A stretch of 9,029 bases of DNA from Bacteroidales bacterium UBA5429 (GTDB lineage: Bacteria > Bacteroidota > Bacteroidia > Bacteroidales > WCHB1-69): contig DIRT01000043.1 of NCBI GenBank assembly GCA_002427605.1, forward strand, positions 13,688-22,716, in the 5' to 3' direction. The translations under genes were made by a program, and so were the position numbers. The notes under the pieces are model-generated. The model had not been told where the DNA came from. It saw only the letters and a program-made list of their open reading frames with translations, and ran no database searches. Positions 6,787 through 9,029 of this stretch are shown piece after piece (position 1 is the first letter of the stretch; every line of letters starts with the position of its first letter).

Positions 6787-9029
6787 GAAGTTCCTATTGG
6801 ACACGGAATATCCGATATTTCGGCTACCAATTCCGTGACCGTATCTACGTTTCCCTGGACTGAGAATTTTGATACCTACAGTGCAGGAACATTTCCTACT
6901 GATTGGTTTAGACCGGTTGAAAATGTATATAATTCAACGACCTTTCCTTCAGTTGTGTCTTCAAGTTCATATTCAGTGAGTACCCCGGCAAGCTTGAAAT
7001 TTCAATCAGCTTCTGCCTCAGAACCCACCTATGCAGTTACGCCCCAAATGGATGCGGATATCCATACCTTAATGGTTACTTTTCAACTGATGCGTGAAGG
7101 TTCCTTTTCAGGAGTTATACATGTGGGTGTGATGTCTGATCCGAATGATACATCTACTTTTGAATTGGTTCAGGTTATAGATCCGACCGATGAGGATTAT
7201 CATGAGTATGAAGTGTTTTTTTCAAACACAACTTTAACCGGAACAGGAAATTATATTGCTTTTAAGCATGTTACTAATTCATACAATTGGTATTATTGGT
7301 TGGATGATGTGGTAGTAGATCTGATTCCTTCTTGTCCCAAACCAACAAATTTAGCGCTAGTTTTAGGTGGAACAGATCAACTAGAAATAGGATGGCAAGA
7401 AAATGGTACTGCTACGAGTTGGATTGTTGAATACAGAAAAGCGATTGATACTACCTGGATAGTGGAATCCGTTTCTACCAATCCTTATACAATCAATAAC
7501 TTAGATCCTCAAACTGTATATAGGATTCGTGTTAAGTCAAACTGTGGAACTGAGGAGAGTGATTATTCACCGATATTGAGTGCTATGACTGATTGTGTAC
7601 CCATCACAAGCGTACCATGGAGTGATTTTTTCGACACTTATGGAACAGGATCTACGGTTTTTCCACCCTGTTGGACAAGAACAACAACTTATGCAGACCG
7701 ACCTTATGTTTCAAGTACTCATTACTCAGCTCCCGGATCGCTCTATTTTTATGCAGGTACATCCGGGACTTACAATATTGCAGCTACACCCGAGTTTGAT
7801 ACATCTATTCCTATCAACACCTTGCAAGCTCTTTTTAGGTATAGAACAACTTATGCCACTGATACACTCTTTGTTGGTGTGATGACAGATCCTACAGATG
7901 CTTCTACTTTTGAGCAGATAGCTTTATTTACCAATCCTACTACCTCAACATGGTATGAAAAAGAGGTTTCTTTTACCGGCTATACGGGAACCGGGCAATA
8001 TATTGCCTTTATGGTTCGCTATAGCTCTACTTATACCTACGGTTATCTTGATAATTTAGAAATTGATCTCTATTCTCCTTGTGTAAGACCTACTCAAGTA
8101 CATGTAGTTTCAGCTGCAACAGATGAGTTGGAGATAGGTTGGACTGAAAATGGTAATGCTACCAGTTGGGTTGTTGAGTATAAAAAAGTAACGGATACTG
8201 ATTGGTTGGAGGATTTTACTTTTACAAATCCTCATACACTTATAAATTTGGATCTCGGAACACATTATTTGGTTCGTGTTAGGGCAGAGTGTGGTACAGA
8301 AGTCAGTACACTACCACAAACTATTGTTGCAACTACCGAATGTTTACCTGTTGAGACTATTCCATGGACTGAAAGTTTTGAAAATCTACCTGCAGCCAAT
8401 TACTTGCCTCCTTGCTGGGCAGCTACAAACTTGGGAAGCTATACCAATACCCAAAATATGAATTATACTTCATATAATAGATTTGCCCATACCGGATTAG
8501 GAGCTGCTTATTTTAGATACGGATGTAATGACCGTTTCTTTACTCCGGGTATTCAATTGCAAGCCGGTATTTCATATGAGTTTTCATTCTGGTATATTAC
8601 TGATGGCTACAATGGATGGGAAACTTTAGAGTCTGGAGTTTATTCAGCTCAAACTCCATCAGCCTTACTGTTCACTATTGCTTCTGTTTCTTCATTTAAC
8701 AATATGACATACCAAAAGTTAACCGGTTACTTTACTCCTGCAACGGATGGCGTTTACTATTTTGGAGTTTATTGCAAGTCCAGTACTTCGCCAAACTATC
8801 TAACTCTTGATGACTTTTCATTGGATTTAGCTCCTGATTGTATACCAACTACTCAGTTACAGGTTTCTGAGATTACAGGTAGCTCTGCTTATTTAACATG
8901 GGCACCTGCCGGAACTCCTGATTACTTCTCTATAGCTATAGAGGATTTATCAACTCAGACAGTGACTTATGAAACAACCAGTAACTATGAATTCGTATTG
9001 ACCGGATTGAATGAAATGACTAACTATTC
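6724..9029 (+). CDS. Secreted FN3 / jelly-roll adhesin-like protein, paralogue of gene 1 (3' partial)
   Basis: The frame is open from ATG 6724 to the window end (768 complete codons). A signal peptide (residues 1-21) opens the protein. Then come jelly-roll 1 (about 6838-7335), FN3 (7336-7593), jelly-roll 2 (7597-8079), FN3 (8083-8340), jelly-roll 3 (8344-8838) and a partial FN3 (from 8842). Jelly-roll 1 is a close relative of the type 1 units of gene 1 (PWTENFDTY, HVGVMSDP, GTGNYIAFKHVTN, YWLDDVVVD). Jelly-roll 2 matches the second complete jelly-roll of gene 1 (FD-x-YGTGS, GTGQYIAF). Jelly-roll 1 has PTDWFRP where the relatives have PPCWFRP, losing that cysteine. The missing C-terminus probably carries a T9SS sorting domain like gene 1, but this is not seen. 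The likely role is surface or secreted binding, ligand unknown. It probably has its own promoter, since a terminator and 580 bp separate it from gene 1. Confidence 0.93.
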   Translation, partial: MKRCLLFLMSILMSFQFLAKAEVPIGHGISDISATNSVTVSTFPWTENFDTYSAGTFPTDWFRPVENVYNSTTFPSVVSSSSYSVSTPASLKFQSASASEPTYAVTPQMDADIHTLMVTFQLMREGSFSGVIHVGVMSDPNDTSTFELVQVIDPTDEDYHEYEVFFSNTTLTGTGNYIAFKHVTNSYNWYYWLDDVVVDLIPSCPKPTNLALVLGGTDQLEIGWQENGTATSWIVEYRKAIDTTWIVESVSTNPYTINNLDPQTVYRIRVKSNCGTEESDYSPILSAMTDCVPITSVPWSDFFDTYGTGSTVFPPCWTRTTTYADRPYVSSTHYSAPGSLYFYAGTSGTYNIAATPEFDTSIPINTLQALFRYRTTYATDTLFVGVMTDPTDASTFEQIALFTNPTTSTWYEKEVSFTGYTGTGQYIAFMVRYSSTYTYGYLDNLEIDLYSPCVRPTQVHVVSAATDELEIGWTENGNATSWVVEYKKVTDTDWLEDFTFTNPHTLINLDLGTHYLVRVRAECGTEVSTLPQTIVATTECLPVETIPWTESFENLPAANYLPPCWAATNLGSYTNTQNMNYTSYNRFAHTGLGAAYFRYGCNDRFFTPGIQLQAGISYEFSFWYITDGYNGWETLESGVYSAQTPSALLFTIASVSSFNNMTYQKLTGYFTPATDGVYYFGVYCKSSTSPNYLTLDDFSLDLAPDCIPTTQLQVSEITGSSAYLTWAPAGTPDYFSIAIEDLSTQTVTYETTSNYEFVLTGLNEMTNY

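Noticed and set aside
7595..8461. Short + strand frames inside gene 2
   Set aside because: They are out of frame with the continuous 6724-9029 reading frame that encodes clear FN3 and jelly-roll domains.

Overview
The window is AT-rich and looks like chromosomal DNA from a Bacteroidota bacterium, most likely a Bacteroidales-type gliding or anaerobic lineage. The main evidence is the C-terminus of the first gene, a type A sorting domain of the type IX secretion system (T9SS), which is restricted to that phylum. A TTG / TAnnTTTG-like promoter and an A-rich leader without a Shine-Dalgarno sequence before the second gene agree with this. Genus cannot be read from the sequence.

Layout. Positions 1-6143 (+) hold the 3' part of a very large gene whose start lies before the window; at least 2046 residues are visible. 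It encodes a chain of alternating fibronectin type III (FN3) modules and jelly-roll modules of the cleaved-adhesin / MAM-like / choice-of-anchor J kind, then a divergent InlB-type B-repeat, then the T9SS sorting domain. A strong intrinsic terminator follows (6171-6204). Positions 6205-6723 carry no convincing gene. They hold several 7-bp tandem repeats, a 17-bp perfect inverted repeat and a second imperfect inverted repeat, followed by a very AT-rich promoter region. Positions 6724-9029 (+) hold the 5' part of a second gene of the same family, with a clear signal peptide and three jelly-roll/FN3 pairs before the window ends.

The two genes are tandem paralogues. The order of jelly-roll subtypes at the start of gene 2 (type 1, type 2, type 3) matches the order of the first three complete jelly-rolls seen in gene 1. 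Gene 1 has then gained three more type 1 units with a 756-759 bp period, some parts of which are identical over more than 100 bp. The inferred picture is a locus of giant secreted or surface adhesin-like proteins that changes by unit duplication and recombination, each gene with its own promoter and terminator. Their ligand is unknown. No tRNA, rRNA, CRISPR array or transposase gene was seen.
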